This document shows, piece after piece, positions 30,232 through 30,679 of a stretch of 30,679 nucleotides of DNA. The stretch comes from a virus. A model generated the notes under the pieces. That model was not told where the DNA came from and searched no databases. It saw only the letters and a list, made by a program, of their open reading frames with translations. Numbering within the stretch: the stretch's first letter is position 1; each line of letters begins with the position of its first letter. The stretch lies in IMG/VR virus record IMGVR_UViG_3300037587_000579, positions 1 through 30,679 of that record; one strand, 5' to 3'. Position numbers and translations under genes: made by a program.

Positions 30232-30679
30232 TTTCTATTCCTCTTATTAAATTTAAACAATAGTATTCATTAGACCTTTAGGTGGTATGCCACTGTGCTA
30301 GGACTCTTAATGCATTCTAATCAATCTCAATATACGGAACAGTTAAGGATGTCGCCTGTATGACACTGAAGGATAATTTACTAGATTATCAACTGAGCGT
30401 GACCTCATTCCTCATTTGTGCGTCTAAACCACCATTAAACCCGTTTTATCTCGGTCTCAAAGTCGTATTGATTAGCATCTTAATTACAAATTGTGTTTTT
30501 TCTGCTTGGTTCAGGGGAAAGTTTAAAAAGCGCCTGGATGGCTAGATGGGATCTTAAAACTAAAAAAGGTTTGGTAGTAAATCTGGCGGGATAAGCAAAT
30601 TAATGCTTCAGAAATACTAACAAACCTCTCTCTTGTCTTATGGACCCGCATCCAATCAACAAAACAACTATATCAAACT
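30232..30679. other. Right-end region, mainly non-coding or unassigned
   Basis: About 450 bases to the window end. The first part is the upstream region of the leftward operon, including AAGAGG next to 30231; I see no convincing promoter. A short plus-strand frame lies within it. From 30546 on I see no gene on either strand with a start and ribosome site. Confidence 0.4.
30360..30545 (+). CDS. Doubtful small membrane protein
   Basis: A 61-residue frame divergent from the leftward operon. AAGGA lies 11 bases before ATG 30360, which is rather far. It has one hydrophobic segment (about 31-49, G-L-K-V-V-L-I-S-I-L-I-T-N) and a basic end R-G-K-F-K-K-R. It could be the first gene of a rightward set, or chance. 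Confidence 0.25.
   Translation: MTLKDNLLDYQLSVTSFLICASKPPLNPFYLGLKVVLISILITNCVFSAWFRGKFKKRLDG

Noticed and set aside
1-30679. tRNA genes, rRNA or CRISPR arrays
   Set aside because: No tRNA cloverleaf, rRNA core or regularly spaced repeats were seen by eye.

Overview
The window is a stretch of a tailed bacteriophage (or prophage) genome. The tail is contractile, so it is myovirus-like. Base composition, gene style and the phage families present suggest a Gammaproteobacterial host, perhaps aquatic; this is inference and no host gene is visible. There is no integrase, repressor or attachment site here, so temperate or lytic lifestyle cannot be judged. No database search was run; family names come from motifs read by eye.

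Layout, plus strand (1-23090): a rightward morphogenesis and lysis block. It begins inside a SPP1 gp7 / Mu F-type minor head gene, followed by an HK97-type prohead protease, major capsid protein, small head proteins, gp6-like connector, head-tail adaptor, HK97 gp10-like protein, tail terminator-like protein, tail sheath, tail tube, tail assembly chaperone with a -1 frameshift extension, tape measure, and a Mu-like baseplate set (gpN, gpP/gp44, gp45 spike, gp46, gp47/J, gp48). A tailspike with a C-terminal S74 chaperone comes next, then an M15 endolysin and several small membrane (holin-like) proteins. Many genes overlap by 1-4 bases (TAATG or ATGA), indicating translational coupling. The head is HK97/siphovirus-like and the tail is Mu-like.

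Minus strand (23114-30231): a leftward accessory or early block, read from 30231 down. It encodes a Lar-like zinc protein, small hypothetical proteins, a C5-cytosine methyltransferase, zinc-ribbon proteins, two related HNH/AP2-like endonucleases flanking an N6-adenine methyltransferase, DUF1367, a DUF1364 (YbcO-like) nuclease and a phage RuvC-like resolvase. This is a DNA modification, anti-restriction and recombination cassette.

The standout is at 499-1476. The minor head protein is interrupted by a 326-residue intein, inserted exactly before the conserved Cys of the family's N-C-R-C motif. Running antisense inside that intein, in codon-aligned register, is a second protein (1398 down to 544). 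It has its own Shine-Dalgarno sequence, two helix-turn-helix repeats and a Vsr-like nuclease core. I read it as a homing endonuclease encoded on the opposite strand of its own intein, so one DNA segment appears to encode the splicing element in one direction and its mobility enzyme in the other.

Other notable points are nested beta-sandwich domains inserted in the tail terminator and baseplate J proteins, a T7 homopolymer frameshift in a small head gene, a Cys in place of the catalytic Ser in the tailspike chaperone, a TTTAAAA slippery site, and an orphan plus-strand terminator inside the minus-strand block.
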